Assembly (NCBI GenBank): GCA_038736355.1 | Contig: JAVYML010000001.1 | Coordinates: forward strand, 244,908-308,907 | Source of the DNA: Candidatus Hadarchaeales archaeon | GTDB lineage: Archaea > Hadarchaeota > Hadarchaeia > Hadarchaeales > WYZ-LMO6 | Reading direction: 5' to 3' | Length of the DNA: 64,000 nt | In this document: one piece after another, positions 1 through 9,190 of the stretch | How the letters are laid out: every line of letters begins with the position of its first letter | Numbering within the stretch: position 1 is the first letter of the stretch | Notes under the pieces: model-generated | The model's database searches: none | What the model saw: only the letters and a program-made list of their open reading frames with translations | Told to the model about the DNA's origin: nothing | Translations under genes and position numbers: made by a program

Positions 1-2276
1 TTCTCGTATTCACCCATTAACCTGTAACACCTCACCAGGATCCTCCAAAGGTTCGGCTTCAAGGGCAAGGAAATGCCCCTTGCCATTTCCCTAAGGATTT
101 TCACATCCCCCTCCTCTCCCTTAAGCTTCTCTGCCAGCTCGGAGAGCTTCCTGGAGAGGATAAAGGAGAGGCGGGGCTCGTCGATCCTGAGCGAAAGTTC
201 CTTCATCTCCTCCATTGTTTCCGCCACCTTCCCGAAGTTTCCCTCTTCCATTTCTCTCCTGAGTTCTAAGTTCAACCATAATTCCAGCAGGGGGGAGAAT
301 TCTGCAGGAAGGCCCCTCTCACCCTTTTTGGGAGAGGGAAGAAGGCCCACCGCCTCCTCCAGTAAGAAGACGAGAGCGCCCAACCTCTCCTCCACCATCC
401 TCTCCAGTACTTCCCTTTTCGAGTCCTCGAGCAAATGACGCACGGAGAATTGGAAGGGAAAATGTTTTTCTATCTCTCTCATCACTTCACCCATTCCCTC
501 CCTGAAGGCCTTCGCTATACTCTCCACCAGCTTGGAAGGAAGCTCCCCCCTTCCCTCCCTCAAAAAAGCTAAAGGAAAGCCCCAGGGGGAGAGGAGAGCA
601 CAGAATTGGAAGGAGGAACTCTCCCACGTGAGCTTGGAGGAAAGTTCGAGCCATCCCATCCTCAACCTTCCCTCCCCCTCTTCCCCGTGCTGGAAACCTC
701 CCCTCACCTCGAAGGAATGAAAGCGGGAAGGAAGGGAGGAACGGAAGAGGGAGAGAATCACCAGCGTGGAGGCCACTCTGAGGACGGTGTAGGCGGAAGG
801 TCTAACCAACTTCTCGTAAACCCCTGCTCCCGTTCCGAATTCGGGAAGGTTGCTTGGGGCCCTTTCCAGTTTCCTGAGGAATTCTTGCTCCAAATCCAAA
901 CCCGTGACTTCCTTTGCCAGCTGGAGGGCCCTTGCCGCATGCCTCAGGATGATCACCGTTTCCAGTCCCGAGAGCTCATCGAAGAACCAACCGCAGCTCG
1001 CATACATGAGCAGGGCATGTCTCTGCATCTCCATGAGCTTCAGGATCTTAACCTTCTCTTCCTCGGGCAATCTCCCTGCCCCCTGTCTTTCCAAGAAGCC
1101 CTCCACTACCTCCCTGGAGCGATCGAGGACGACCTTCACGTATTCATTCCTAGCCCTCCACGGATCCACCAACCATTTCTTTGCCTCACGTTCGTAGAGG
1201 GTGGCGAGGGTATCCCTGAGCCAGTTCAGTGCATCTCTGAGAGGTTCCCTCCACCTCTGATGCCAATCGGGCTTGAATCCGAGCCTGCATCCGCAGTCCT
1301 TTCTCCACCTTTCTACCCCATGTGCACAGCTCCAAGAGGTGTTCTCAAAAATCTGTACCTCGTGGGTGGGTGGATATCTCTCCAAGTATTCCCCATAGAC
1401 AGTGAGCTTGGCTCCTCCTTCCCTTTCCAAGTACCTGAGACAATAGGCCAAAGCCATATCACCGAATTTGTGATGGTGGCCATAGGTTTCTCCATCGGTG
1501 GCTATGTGGGCGAGTTGGGGTTCGGGTCTGGATGAGAAAATGCCCAACAATCTCTTCGCAAGCTGCTCCCCGCTGTGGAGGAGGCCTCCAAAAGCCACAT
1601 CGAAAGCCACACCGCCGTGATAGAAGAAAAGGGAGAGAGAGCGGCCAGAAGGAAGCCTACAGAGATAGGGCATGGTCACATCCACCTTCCCCCCCGAGAC
1701 ATCCACCCATTTCCTCTCACCCAGCGGTCTCACCTTGGCGGCCTGATGGGGTGCGAGGATGGTGAACTTTATGCCAACCCTAGCGAGGAAGTCAAGGGTT
1801 TCCAGATCCACCGCCGTTTCAGGAAGCCACATCCCCTCCGGCTTCCTACCGAACCTCCTCTGAAAGTCCCTCACTCCCCAGAGGATTTGGGTACACTTGT
1901 CCCTCCGGTTGTCCAAAGGGAGGATGGAATGGGAATAGGGATGGGCGAGGGCAGAACCATGTCCAGAAAACTTCTCCCTACTCTCCCTGTCCGCCTCTAA
2001 GATGGCCCTGTAAACTTCCTTCTCTTTCTTCTCCAACCAAGAGAGGAGGGTGGGACCAAAGTCGAAGCTTATCCTCGAATAGTTGTTTACCAGCTCCTTC
2101 ACCCTGCCCCTTTCATCCAAAAGGGGGGAGGCAGTGTTGGGGGCATAGCATTCTTCCGTGATCCTTTCATTCCAATCGTGGTAGGGATAAGCCCCCTCCT
2201 CCACCTCCACCTCCCCGAGCCAGGGATTCTCCCTAGGAGGTTGATAGAAATGGGCATGGATACAAACATACTTCAT
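1..2276 (-). CDS. GH57 glycoside hydrolase with DUF3536, C-terminus beyond window
   Basis: Cytoplasmic alpha-glucan-active glycoside hydrolase of family 57. The frame is open from ATG at 2276 to the window edge, so about 758 residues are visible and the C-terminus is missing. The N-terminus reads MKYVCIHAHFYQPPRENPW, the usual GH57 opening. Further motifs are GMWLPETAVDLETLDFLA near residue 185 and ATDGETYGHHHKFGDMAL near 259-276, where Glu263 is the likely nucleophile by family analogy. The part after about residue 280 (for example LMEMQRHALLMYASCGWFFDE) matches DUF3536, typical of large GH57 proteins of 800 or more residues. It starts one base after the stop of the upstream branching enzyme, so the two are probably one glycogen-metabolism operon. 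The exact substrate is not known for this subfamily. Confidence 0.9.
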   Translation of the reverse strand, partial: MKYVCIHAHFYQPPRENPWLGEVEVEEGAYPYHDWNERITEECYAPNTASPLLDERGRVKELVNNYSRISFDFGPTLLSWLEKKEKEVYRAILEADRESREKFSGHGSALAHPYSHSILPLDNRRDKCTQILWGVRDFQRRFGRKPEGMWLPETAVDLETLDFLARVGIKFTILAPHQAAKVRPLGERKWVDVSGGKVDVTMPYLCRLPSGRSLSLFFYHGGVAFDVAFGGLLHSGEQLAKRLLGIFSSRPEPQLAHIATDGETYGHHHKFGDMALAYCLRYLEREGGAKLTVYGEYLERYPPTHEVQIFENTSWSCAHGVERWRKDCGCRLGFKPDWHQRWREPLRDALNWLRDTLATLYEREAKKWLVDPWRARNEYVKVVLDRSREVVEGFLERQGAGRLPEEEKVKILKLMEMQRHALLMYASCGWFFDELSGLETVIILRHAARALQLAKEVTGLDLEQEFLRKLERAPSNLPEFGTGAGVYEKLVRPSAYTVLRVASTLVILSLFRSSLPSRFHSFEVRGGFQHGEEGEGRLRMGWLELSSKLTWESSSFQFCALLSPWGFPLAFLREGRGELPSKLVESIAKAFREGMGEVMREIEKHFPFQFSVRHLLEDSKREVLERMVEERLGALVFLLEEAVGLLPSPKKGERGLPAEFSPLLELWLNLELRREMEEGNFGKVAETMEEMKELSLRIDEPRLSFILSRKLSELAEKLKGEEGDVKILREMARGISLPLKPNLWRILVRCYRLMGEYE

Positions 2277-2277
2277 C

Positions 2278-4161
2278 TCATCCCTCCGGCTTCAGGTAGA
2301 GACACCCCAAAGGTGGGAGGGTAAGGGGAAGAGAATAAGGGCGACCATGCCAAGGAACGGGATCCGCCCAAACTCCTCCAAGGTTTCCCAATCCGCTTCC
2401 CCCGTATTCTCTAGCATCGCTGTTCAGCACTTCCCTCCAGAAACCCCCCTGGGGCACCCCTATCCTGTATCCGTACCTGGGAACGGGGGTGAAATTGCAG
2501 ACCACCAAGATGGGTGGGCTGTTCCTTCCCTTCCTCAGGAAGGAAATAACGCTCTGCTCGACATCCTTGAAATCCACCCATTCGTAGCCTTCAGGTTCGA
2601 AATCCAGCTCGTGGAGGGAAGGTTCCCTCCTGTAAAGATGGTTGAGGTCCCTCACCCACCGCTGGAGTCCCCTGTGATCCTCGTACTCGAGGGCATGCCA
2701 TTCCAAGCTTTCATCGTGAACCCATTCCCTCCACTGCCCGAATTCCCCACCCATGAAAAGGAGTTTTTTACCGGGATGGCCGTACATGTAACCAAAGAGG
2801 AGCCTGAGGTTGGCGAACTTCTGCCAAACATCCCCCGGCATCTTCCCGAAGAGGGAACCCTTCCCGTACGTAACCTCGTCATGGGAGAGGGGAAGGATGA
2901 AGTTCTCGGAATAGGCGTACCACATGCTGAAGGTGATCAGATCATGATGATACTTTCTGTAGATGGGGTCCATCGAGAAATAGCGGAGGGTATCATGCAT
3001 CCATCCCATCTTCCACTTCAGGCCAAAACCCAAACCACCCACGTAGGTGGGTCTGGTGACCAAGGGCCAAGCGGTGGATTCCTCGGCTATCATCTGTACG
3101 TCAGGATATTCACCGTAGACCACCTCGTTCAGTCGACGCAGGAAGTGGATGGCTTCCAGATTTTCCTTCCCCCCATACTCGTTGGGTATCCACTCCCCTT
3201 CCCTTCTTCCATAGTCGAGGTAAAGCATGGAAGCGACGGCGTCTATCCTAAGACCGTCCGCATGATATTTGTCCAGCCAAAAGAGGGCACTGCTTATCAA
3301 GAAGGCCCTAACTTCATGGCGACCATAGTTGAAAATACAGCTTCCCCATTCGGGATGGATACCTTTCCTCGGATCGGCGTGCTCGTACAGGTGGGTGCCA
3401 TCGAAAAAGACCAAACCATGTCCATCTGAGGGGAAGTGGGATGGAACCCAGTCGAGGATCACTCCTATTCCCCTCCTGTGGAGGGCGTCCACCAGCTCCA
3501 TGAACTGCTGTGGAGTTCCGTATCTGCTCGTAGGGGCAAAATAACCCGTAATCTGATATCCCCATGAGCGATAGAAGGGATGCTCCATCACCGGAAGAAA
3601 CTCCACGTGGGTGAAGCCCATTTCCTCCACGTATTCCGGAAGCAACTTGGCCAGCTCGGAATAGGTGAGAAAGCGATTCCCCTCCTCTGGTACCCTCCTC
3701 CAAGAACCAAGATGGACCTCGTAAATCGACATGGGGGAGGAAAGGGAGTTCCTTTCCTTCCTCGAACGCATCCATTCCGCATCCTTCCAATCGTAATCCA
3801 AATCCCAAACCACCGAGGCCGTGGCGGGAGGAACCTCGTTGAAAAAGGCGAAGGGATCTGCCTTGTCCGCCGCATATCCCCCATACCTCGAGAGGATGCG
3901 GTACTTGTAGAGATCACCCTTTCTCACCCCCTCCACAAAACCCTCCCAGATGCCCGAACCGTCCTCTCTGGGCCTGAGGGGGTTGGCCCCGGGGTCCCAG
4001 TCGTTGAAGCTCCCTATCACCGAGACATAGGAAGCATTTGGGGCCCAGACGGCGAAGTGGGCACCCCCATCCACTAAATGGGCGCCGAGCTTCCGGTAGA
4101 GGCGGAAATGTTCTCCCTTCCTGAAGAGATATATATCGTAATCAGTGAGTGGGCTCCACAT
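2278..4161 (-). CDS. glgB: 1,4-alpha-glucan branching enzyme, GH13
   Basis: Forms alpha-1,6 branches in glycogen. The 627-residue protein has an N-terminal CBM48 domain ([21 protein letters not shown] around 32-52) and a GH13 barrel. Catalytic residues are visible: Asp307 in DGLRIDAVA, Glu360 in MIAEES and Asp428 in [11 protein letters not shown]. The start at [18 protein letters not shown] fits the family. Many archaea use a GH57 branching enzyme instead, so this bacterial-type GH13 form suggests acquisition from bacteria (inference). It lies one base upstream of the GH57 gene and is divergent from topA; their start regions lie within about 75 bases. Confidence 0.95.
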   Translation of the reverse strand: MWSPLTDYDIYLFRKGEHFRLYRKLGAHLVDGGAHFAVWAPNASYVSVIGSFNDWDPGANPLRPREDGSGIWEGFVEGVRKGDLYKYRILSRYGGYAADKADPFAFFNEVPPATASVVWDLDYDWKDAEWMRSRKERNSLSSPMSIYEVHLGSWRRVPEEGNRFLTYSELAKLLPEYVEEMGFTHVEFLPVMEHPFYRSWGYQITGYFAPTSRYGTPQQFMELVDALHRRGIGVILDWVPSHFPSDGHGLVFFDGTHLYEHADPRKGIHPEWGSCIFNYGRHEVRAFLISSALFWLDKYHADGLRIDAVASMLYLDYGRREGEWIPNEYGGKENLEAIHFLRRLNEVVYGEYPDVQMIAEESTAWPLVTRPTYVGGLGFGLKWKMGWMHDTLRYFSMDPIYRKYHHDLITFSMWYAYSENFILPLSHDEVTYGKGSLFGKMPGDVWQKFANLRLLFGYMYGHPGKKLLFMGGEFGQWREWVHDESLEWHALEYEDHRGLQRWVRDLNHLYRREPSLHELDFEPEGYEWVDFKDVEQSVISFLRKGRNSPPILVVCNFTPVPRYGYRIGVPQGGFWREVLNSDAREYGGSGLGNLGGVWADPVPWHGRPYSLPLTLPPLGCLYLKPEG

Positions 4162-4195
4162 CTCTTGCCTCCTGGAAAAGAAGGCTTCTCATCTG

Positions 4196-4204
4196 CTTAT
4201 ATTC
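4196..4204 (+). promoter_or_regulatory. candidate TATA box for topA
   Basis: CTTATATTC lies about 35 bases before the ATG at 4235, which would give a transcript with a very short leader. It sits inside the start region of the divergent glgB gene. Position and composition are the only evidence. Confidence 0.35.
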
Positions 4205-4234
4205 CATCCCCCAGCAAAAAGATTGCCGGAAGAC

Positions 4235-6301
4235 ATGGAGAAAATCTTCATCCTCTGCGAAAAACCCGATGCCGCCGCCAAGATCGCCTCCGCCTTGGGA
4301 AAAGCCAGGAGGGAGGAAAGGAGGGGGGTGCCTTATTACGAGTTGGAGCTCGATGGTAAGAAGGCGGTGGTGGTTCCGTCGCTGGGACACCTCTTCACCC
4401 TCAAAAATACCAAACCCTTGAAGGACTATCCTGTCTTCGAGGTGGAATGGGTTCCCTCTTATCAAGTGGATCGAAAGGCTTCGAGAACAAAAGTCTTCTT
4501 GGAAACCATCAGGGAACTGGCGCAGGGCAGCTCGGAATACGTGGTTGCCACCGACTTCGACGTGGAGGGGAGTGTGATAGGCTGGACGGTTCTGAAATTT
4601 CTCTGTGGGGAAGAAGCGGTGAGAAAAGCTAAGCGCATGAAGTTTTCTACCCTCACCGCCCAGGAACTCAGGGAGGCCTACAGGAACCTTTTACCAAGGC
4701 TAGATTTTGAGCAGGTAAACGCCGGAATCGCCAGACATGTGCTGGACTGGTATTGGGGAATGAACGTGAGCAGAGCACTGAGCTCTTCCGTGGAGAGGGT
4801 GATGGGTTCCTTCGCAAAGCTCTCGGCTGGTAGGGTACAAACGCCCACCCTGAAAATCCTCGCGGAAAGGGAGGAGGAGATCAGGAAGTTCGTGCCCAGA
4901 CCCTTCTGGACTCTGAAGCTGGTGGTAGAAGTGGATGGAAAGGAGCTGGTGGCCGAACATGAAGTGGAGCGCTTCTGGGAGGAAAACGAAGCCAAGAAAG
5001 CGGTGGGAAAGTGTGGGGGGGAAGCCGTGGTCAAAAGGGTGGAGATAAGATTATACCACCGCCATCCTCCCACCCCTTTCGATCTCGGAACCCTGCAGAT
5101 GGAAGCCTACCGGTGTTTCGGCTATACCCCTCTGCGCACCCAACAACTCGCCCAAGACCTTTACTTGGCGGGGGCGATCAGCTATCCACGTACCAGCTCC
5201 CAGAAACTCCCACCCGCCATCGGATACAGGAGAATCCTAGAAGGACTAGGGGAAATGGAAGAGTATAGGAAATCCGTAGAAATTTTGCTTTCGAAAGAGA
5301 AACTGAAGCCAAGGGAGGGTGAAAAAACCGATCCTGCCCATCCCAGCATTTATCCCACGGGGGAAAAAGCAGGAGAACTCACGGGGGGCCACCGCAACCT
5401 CTTCGATCTGATCGTGCGCAGGTTCCTAGCCGTCTTCGGCGATCCGGCAGTAGTGGAGGGGAAGAGGATAGAATTGGTTTGTGGAGATCAAATCTTCCAC
5501 CTTTCGGGAAGAAGGGTAGTAGAAAAGGGATGGCTGGAACTGTATGGGAAATATGCGGAAGTGGAGGAGGTTTACCTCCCCCTACTGGAGGAAGGACAAA
5601 AGTTGAAAGTTAAGGAAGTGAGGATGGAGAAGGGTGAAACCCAACCTCCTCCCAGATACAATCCTGCCTCCATCCTCAAGGAAATGGCGGAACGTGGGTT
5701 GGGCACCAAGGCCACCAGAGGTCCCATCCTCCAAAACCTCTACGACAGGGGATACATCCATGGAGAGCGGATTACCGTGACGGAGCTTGGAATGGGGGTG
5801 GTGAGCGCCCTGAAGGAATGGTGTCCGGAAATCGTGAGCGAGGAGCTTACTGCTTCCTTCGAAAGGGAAATGGAAGCCATCCAAGAGGGCAAGATCAAAA
5901 AGGAGGAAGTGGTGGAAAAAGCCAGGATCAAGTTGGAAGAAATCCTGAGAAAATTCAGGGAAAGGGAGTTAGAAATAGGAAAAAAATTGGCCGAAATGTA
6001 TAGGAGAACCAGACTTGCACAAAGGACCTTAGGGAGATGTAAATGTGGGGGGGAGCTGAGAATAATTCCAACCAAGAATGGGAAGCGCTTTGTGGGGTGC
6101 TCCAACTTCGAAAAGGGATGCAGGATAACCTATCCTCTTCCCTCCTCAGGTACTATCGTGACCCTTGGAAAGAACTGTCCATGCTGTGGCACTCCACTCA
6201 TCCTCGTGGGAAGAACGGGAAGAAGGCCCTATAAGATGTGCCTAGAACCTAGCTGTCCCAGTAAGAAGAGATGGGAAAAGAATAGAATGGGAAAATCTTA
6301 A
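4235..6301 (+). CDS. topA: DNA topoisomerase I, type IA
   Basis: Relaxes negatively supercoiled DNA through a transient 5'-phosphotyrosine. With the start at MEKIFILCEKPDAAAK the protein has 688 residues. The TOPRIM domain shows Glu9 and the Asp107-x-Asp109-x-Glu111 triad (ATDFDVEG), and the catalytic tyrosine is Tyr317 in AISYPRTSSQK. Two C-terminal zinc ribbons follow (CKCGG...CSNFEKGC and CPCCG...CLEPSC). A longer frame opens at 4145, but those 30 residues have no family counterpart and overlap glgB, so 4235 is preferred. With the reverse gyrase at 38033 the cell has two type IA enzymes of opposing effect. Confidence 0.95.
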   Translation: MEKIFILCEKPDAAAKIASALGKARREERRGVPYYELELDGKKAVVVPSLGHLFTLKNTKPLKDYPVFEVEWVPSYQVDRKASRTKVFLETIRELAQGSSEYVVATDFDVEGSVIGWTVLKFLCGEEAVRKAKRMKFSTLTAQELREAYRNLLPRLDFEQVNAGIARHVLDWYWGMNVSRALSSSVERVMGSFAKLSAGRVQTPTLKILAEREEEIRKFVPRPFWTLKLVVEVDGKELVAEHEVERFWEENEAKKAVGKCGGEAVVKRVEIRLYHRHPPTPFDLGTLQMEAYRCFGYTPLRTQQLAQDLYLAGAISYPRTSSQKLPPAIGYRRILEGLGEMEEYRKSVEILLSKEKLKPREGEKTDPAHPSIYPTGEKAGELTGGHRNLFDLIVRRFLAVFGDPAVVEGKRIELVCGDQIFHLSGRRVVEKGWLELYGKYAEVEEVYLPLLEEGQKLKVKEVRMEKGETQPPPRYNPASILKEMAERGLGTKATRGPILQNLYDRGYIHGERITVTELGMGVVSALKEWCPEIVSEELTASFEREMEAIQEGKIKKEEVVEKARIKLEEILRKFRERELEIGKKLAEMYRRTRLAQRTLGRCKCGGELRIIPTKNGKRFVGCSNFEKGCRITYPLPSSGTIVTLGKNCPCCGTPLILVGRTGRRPYKMCLEPSCPSKKRWEKNRMGKS

Positions 6302-6308
6302 GGAAAAA

Positions 6309-6821
6309 GTGGATCCTCGAATCGTAAAGGTGGAAAGGATACTTCTCTTCGTGTATGGAAATTTGACAAACCCACGAACAGTTTCCTCCAGGTTAGAGGG
6401 ACTGAAAGCCAGGTTCCGTTATCAGGATGCCCGCATTCTAGACTTCATCTTGCTGAGACACGGGGCGAGGGGAAAATACGATACTCTCTTTCCCTTCAAG
6501 GGAGGAGCCACTTGGGGAAAGTTACTGGAAATAGAATGCGATTCCAAGGAAAAGGTGCTGAAACGCTTGGATGAGTACGAGGGAGTGCCCGATTCCTACG
6601 AGAGGTTCGAATTCCGTACTAAAGATGGAAGGAATGTTTATGTGTACCTTTCCAACCCCTCCAAGGTGAAAATCGAAGGCTATCACTCGGCGGTGGAGAG
6701 GGACCTGCAGGAAATCCTGCAAAAGGGAGGATGGAAGTCCTATCTAACCCTGACAGGAAGAAAACCGCTGATAGAAGGGGTGGGAAAGAAGGGAGAATGG
6801 CATGAAGTAAAAAGCCAATAG
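6309..6821 (+). CDS. gamma-glutamylcyclotransferase-like (GGCT/AIG2) protein
   Basis: 170 residues starting at GTG, seven bases after topA. The N-terminus has LLFVYGNLTNPRTVSSRL, the Y-G-x-L substrate-binding loop of the GGCT-like fold, and LDEYEGVPDSYERFEF around residues 89-104 carries the acidic residue used as general base in this family. Members cleave gamma-glutamyl amine or peptide bonds to release 5-oxoproline. The substrate cannot be told from sequence. It is probably co-transcribed with topA. Confidence 0.75.
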   Translation: MDPRIVKVERILLFVYGNLTNPRTVSSRLEGLKARFRYQDARILDFILLRHGARGKYDTLFPFKGGATWGKLLEIECDSKEKVLKRLDEYEGVPDSYERFEFRTKDGRNVYVYLSNPSKVKIEGYHSAVERDLQEILQKGGWKSYLTLTGRKPLIEGVGKKGEWHEVKSQ

Positions 6822-6867
6822 CTGGGGCAAAGGAGTAGCCTTAACCCCCCTGAAAAGGAAATTATAT

Positions 6868-7614
6868 GTGTACGATCCCCTTCAGCTAGCCCAAGAAGTA
6901 GAAAAAATGGTGGTGGAAGGGGAGAAGAGAAGGTACTACAGGATTCCTAGGCCGGGGGACTGGTATGGTGGAATCGCCACGGCGGATTGTTGTGGATGCT
7001 GTCTGAAGTGTGTGTTCTGTTGGAGCGGAGCCCCTAGGGACAATCCCTCCATGGGAAAGTTTTACTCACCGGAGGAGGTCTTCAGAGAACTCCAAGCCTG
7101 CGCTAAGAGGTTCCAGTACAACAAGCTTAGGGTGAGTGGAAATGAACCTACCATAGGCAAAAAGCACCTCCTTCGCTTGTTGGAGCTGGTGGAAAAGAGT
7201 CCCTATACCTTCATCCTAGAAACCAACGGCATGCTCATCGACGAGAGGTATGCCAAAGACCTTTCCGAGTTCAAGAACCTCCACGTCAGGGTCTCCCTGA
7301 AAGGGACCAACCCCCAAGAGTTCTCACGCCTCACGGGTGCTAAACCTGAAGCCTTCGAGCTGGCCCTGAAGGCCCTGAAGAACCTGCTGGACCATGGAGT
7401 GGCCTGTCATCCGGCCGTGATGCTTTCTTTTAGCCCCAGGGAAAACTTGGTGGGTCTTAAGCGCAGACTGGAGGAGATAGATCCCCTCCTTTCCAGGAAC
7501 CTAGAAGAGGAATACGTCTTCCTCTACCCACACGTGGAGGAAAGACTAAAGAGGGCCGGGATCAAGCCCTTCCTCTCCTACCATCCTGGCCATATCCCCA
7601 AGAAGTTCAGGTAA
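6868..7614 (+). CDS. radical SAM protein
   Basis: 248-residue predicted Fe-S enzyme of the radical SAM superfamily. The cluster motif C-x3-C-x2-C is seen in DCCGCCLKCVFCWSGA at about residues 35-50. The SAM-binding segment NKLRVSGNEPTIGKKHLLRL and ILETNGMLID follow in the order expected for PflA-like activases. GTG at 6868 is the start that keeps the whole domain. It ends just before the convergent hdrCB gene. No partner glycyl-radical enzyme is adjacent, so the reaction is unknown. Confidence 0.8.
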   Translation: MYDPLQLAQEVEKMVVEGEKRRYYRIPRPGDWYGGIATADCCGCCLKCVFCWSGAPRDNPSMGKFYSPEEVFRELQACAKRFQYNKLRVSGNEPTIGKKHLLRLLELVEKSPYTFILETNGMLIDERYAKDLSEFKNLHVRVSLKGTNPQEFSRLTGAKPEAFELALKALKNLLDHGVACHPAVMLSFSPRENLVGLKRRLEEIDPLLSRNLEEEYVFLYPHVEERLKRAGIKPFLSYHPGHIPKKFR

Positions 7615-7631
7615 TCCAGACCCTGAGCTCC

Positions 7632-9047
7632 TCAGACCAGGGAAAGCTCTTCCAGCAAGGGCTGAGGAGAAATGGAATGGGTTTGGATGCCCACCACCCT
7701 CCAAGGATCCGCACCTAAGGAAAGGGCTAGAAGTTGCCCGTAATTCATATGAACCATCCCGAACTTTTCTCCCGTTTTCTCTTCTAGGTATTTCTGGTTT
7801 CTGTCCAGCGTTACCTGACAACCCGGGCAGGCGTGCACCACTATCCTCGCCCTTGAGCTTTTCAAGGCCCTCAACTTCCTCAGAGCTACGGATCTCACCA
7901 GCTCCCTATTATCCAACGTATGCCTGAACCCCATACCACAGCAGAGGTTCTTCTCCTCGTAGTCAACCACCCTTGCACCCGTCACTGCCACCAGTTCTTC
8001 CAGCAAGTTAGGCGTCGCATACTCCCTGAACATCTTGGTGTAATGACAACCTTGATGAACAGCCACTCTGAGACCGGAGAGGTCGTGACTAACTAGGGAC
8101 CTGAGCTTTCCCCTGAACGCATACAGGATCTCCGAGAGGTGATAAACCCCCACTCTCCCCCTATATCTCATCCCTATCCCTTTGAGCAGCCCATTCACTT
8201 CTTCCCCCAGTTTCCCGCCCAAGAGCTTCCAGCACTCGGTGAGAATACCGTAGGAGGTCACGCACACCGTGGCCACCGTCTCGAAACCCCCTTCTTCCGC
8301 TAGGGCAAAGTTCCTAGCGTTCAGAGCCAAGAGAGCTGGAAGGGAAACCTCGTCAGCATAATAGCCGAAACCACCACAACTGGACTGCCTCTCGTCGTCA
8401 AGGTACTTCAGGTCAAGCTTCTCTAGTAAGTATTTCAAGGAAAGGGTAACACCTGGATAGTGGGTGTCCATCACACAGCTTTTGAAGAGGTAGATTCCTC
8501 CAAGAGGATTGGGTCTTTTACACCCTTCTCCATGTCCTCCTCCGATTAACTTCAAAGAGGAACTCATCTCCAAGAGCCTCTGAATCTGTTGAAGGGCTTC
8601 TTCTGGTATTTTTCTATACAGGTCCTCTAAGCCGAGCTCCCTGCGGACGTTTGGCATTTCCTTCAGTATTCTGTCGAAACCCTTCCAGTCCTCCCACGTC
8701 CCGGATCTAAAGCTCTCCGGCGTCAGGCACAAGCCTTTCTCGTAGAGGGAGCGGTAAAGGGGGCCCTGATATACCCCATTCTTTCTTTCCCTAAGGACCT
8801 TGATGAGATCCGAAACGCTATTGCCCACCCTACAGGCCCACTTACAGGTGTAGCAGTGGAAGCACTTGTCTAGGGGAAAGTCTCCAAGGGAGGAATGGAG
8901 CCTCATGAGGCCCACTAGCTTCATGGGATTGAACTCTTCAGCTAGGAAGCCCTGATGATAAGCATAAGTGGCCGGACAAGAAGAAACACACGAACCGCAC
9001 TGCATACAGGAGAGATAATTCGGCAATCTGGGGTCCTCTCCATCCAT
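7632..9047 (-). CDS. heterodisulfide reductase-like HdrC-HdrB fusion
   Basis: 471-residue protein in which an HdrC-like N-terminus (two [4Fe-4S] motifs: Cys14/17/20/24 and Cys62/65/68/72) is joined to an HdrB-like part with two CCG repeats. In HdrD or HdrB such repeats bind the non-cubane clusters that reduce CoM-S-S-CoB. The distal repeat is intact (Cys334, Cys369-Cys370, Cys407 and Cys410 in CPGC). The proximal repeat keeps Cys191, Cys224 and Cys262 but has Ser223 and Ser265 where the family has cysteines (SSCGG, CVTS). It is divergent from the CoM biosynthesis genes. It could be a true heterodisulfide reductase, an electron donor to the ComF-like ferredoxin protein, or a GlcF/LldE-like reductase. 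Confidence 0.85.
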   Translation of the reverse strand: MDGEDPRLPNYLSCMQCGSCVSSCPATYAYHQGFLAEEFNPMKLVGLMRLHSSLGDFPLDKCFHCYTCKWACRVGNSVSDLIKVLRERKNGVYQGPLYRSLYEKGLCLTPESFRSGTWEDWKGFDRILKEMPNVRRELGLEDLYRKIPEEALQQIQRLLEMSSSLKLIGGGHGEGCKRPNPLGGIYLFKSCVMDTHYPGVTLSLKYLLEKLDLKYLDDERQSSCGGFGYYADEVSLPALLALNARNFALAEEGGFETVATVCVTSYGILTECWKLLGGKLGEEVNGLLKGIGMRYRGRVGVYHLSEILYAFRGKLRSLVSHDLSGLRVAVHQGCHYTKMFREYATPNLLEELVAVTGARVVDYEEKNLCCGMGFRHTLDNRELVRSVALRKLRALKSSRARIVVHACPGCQVTLDRNQKYLEEKTGEKFGMVHMNYGQLLALSLGADPWRVVGIQTHSISPQPLLEELSLV

Positions 9048-9161
9048 CTTTGGGGTTTAACGCTCTTTTCTTTAAAAAATGTCAATATGTTTTCCTTATG
9101 AGGAAAAAATTTCCCGTCCTTTCCCCCTCTTTCTTTCACTAAGAAGTATTATTATCCACAC

Positions 9162-9172
9162 TTTTTTTATAA
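9162..9172 (+). promoter_or_regulatory. candidate TATA box of the CoM operon
   Basis: TTTTTTTATAA lies in the 143-base AT-rich gap between the divergent hdrCB-like and comF-like genes, 19-29 bases before the ATG at 9191. The gap holds no other gene. The spacing is rather short if the Shine-Dalgarno at 9181-9187 is to be in the transcript. Confidence 0.4.
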
Positions 9173-9190
9173 CATGGGATGAGGAGGTCG

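Noticed and set aside
606-2000. Two long plus-strand open frames (606-1535 and 1575-2000)
   Set aside because: They lie antisense to a continuous minus-strand GH57 gene with clear motifs, and their own translations match nothing recognisable.
4145-4234. Upstream extension of topA by 30 residues
   Set aside because: The extra residues have no counterpart in the family, overlap glgB, and a TATA-like element lies within them.
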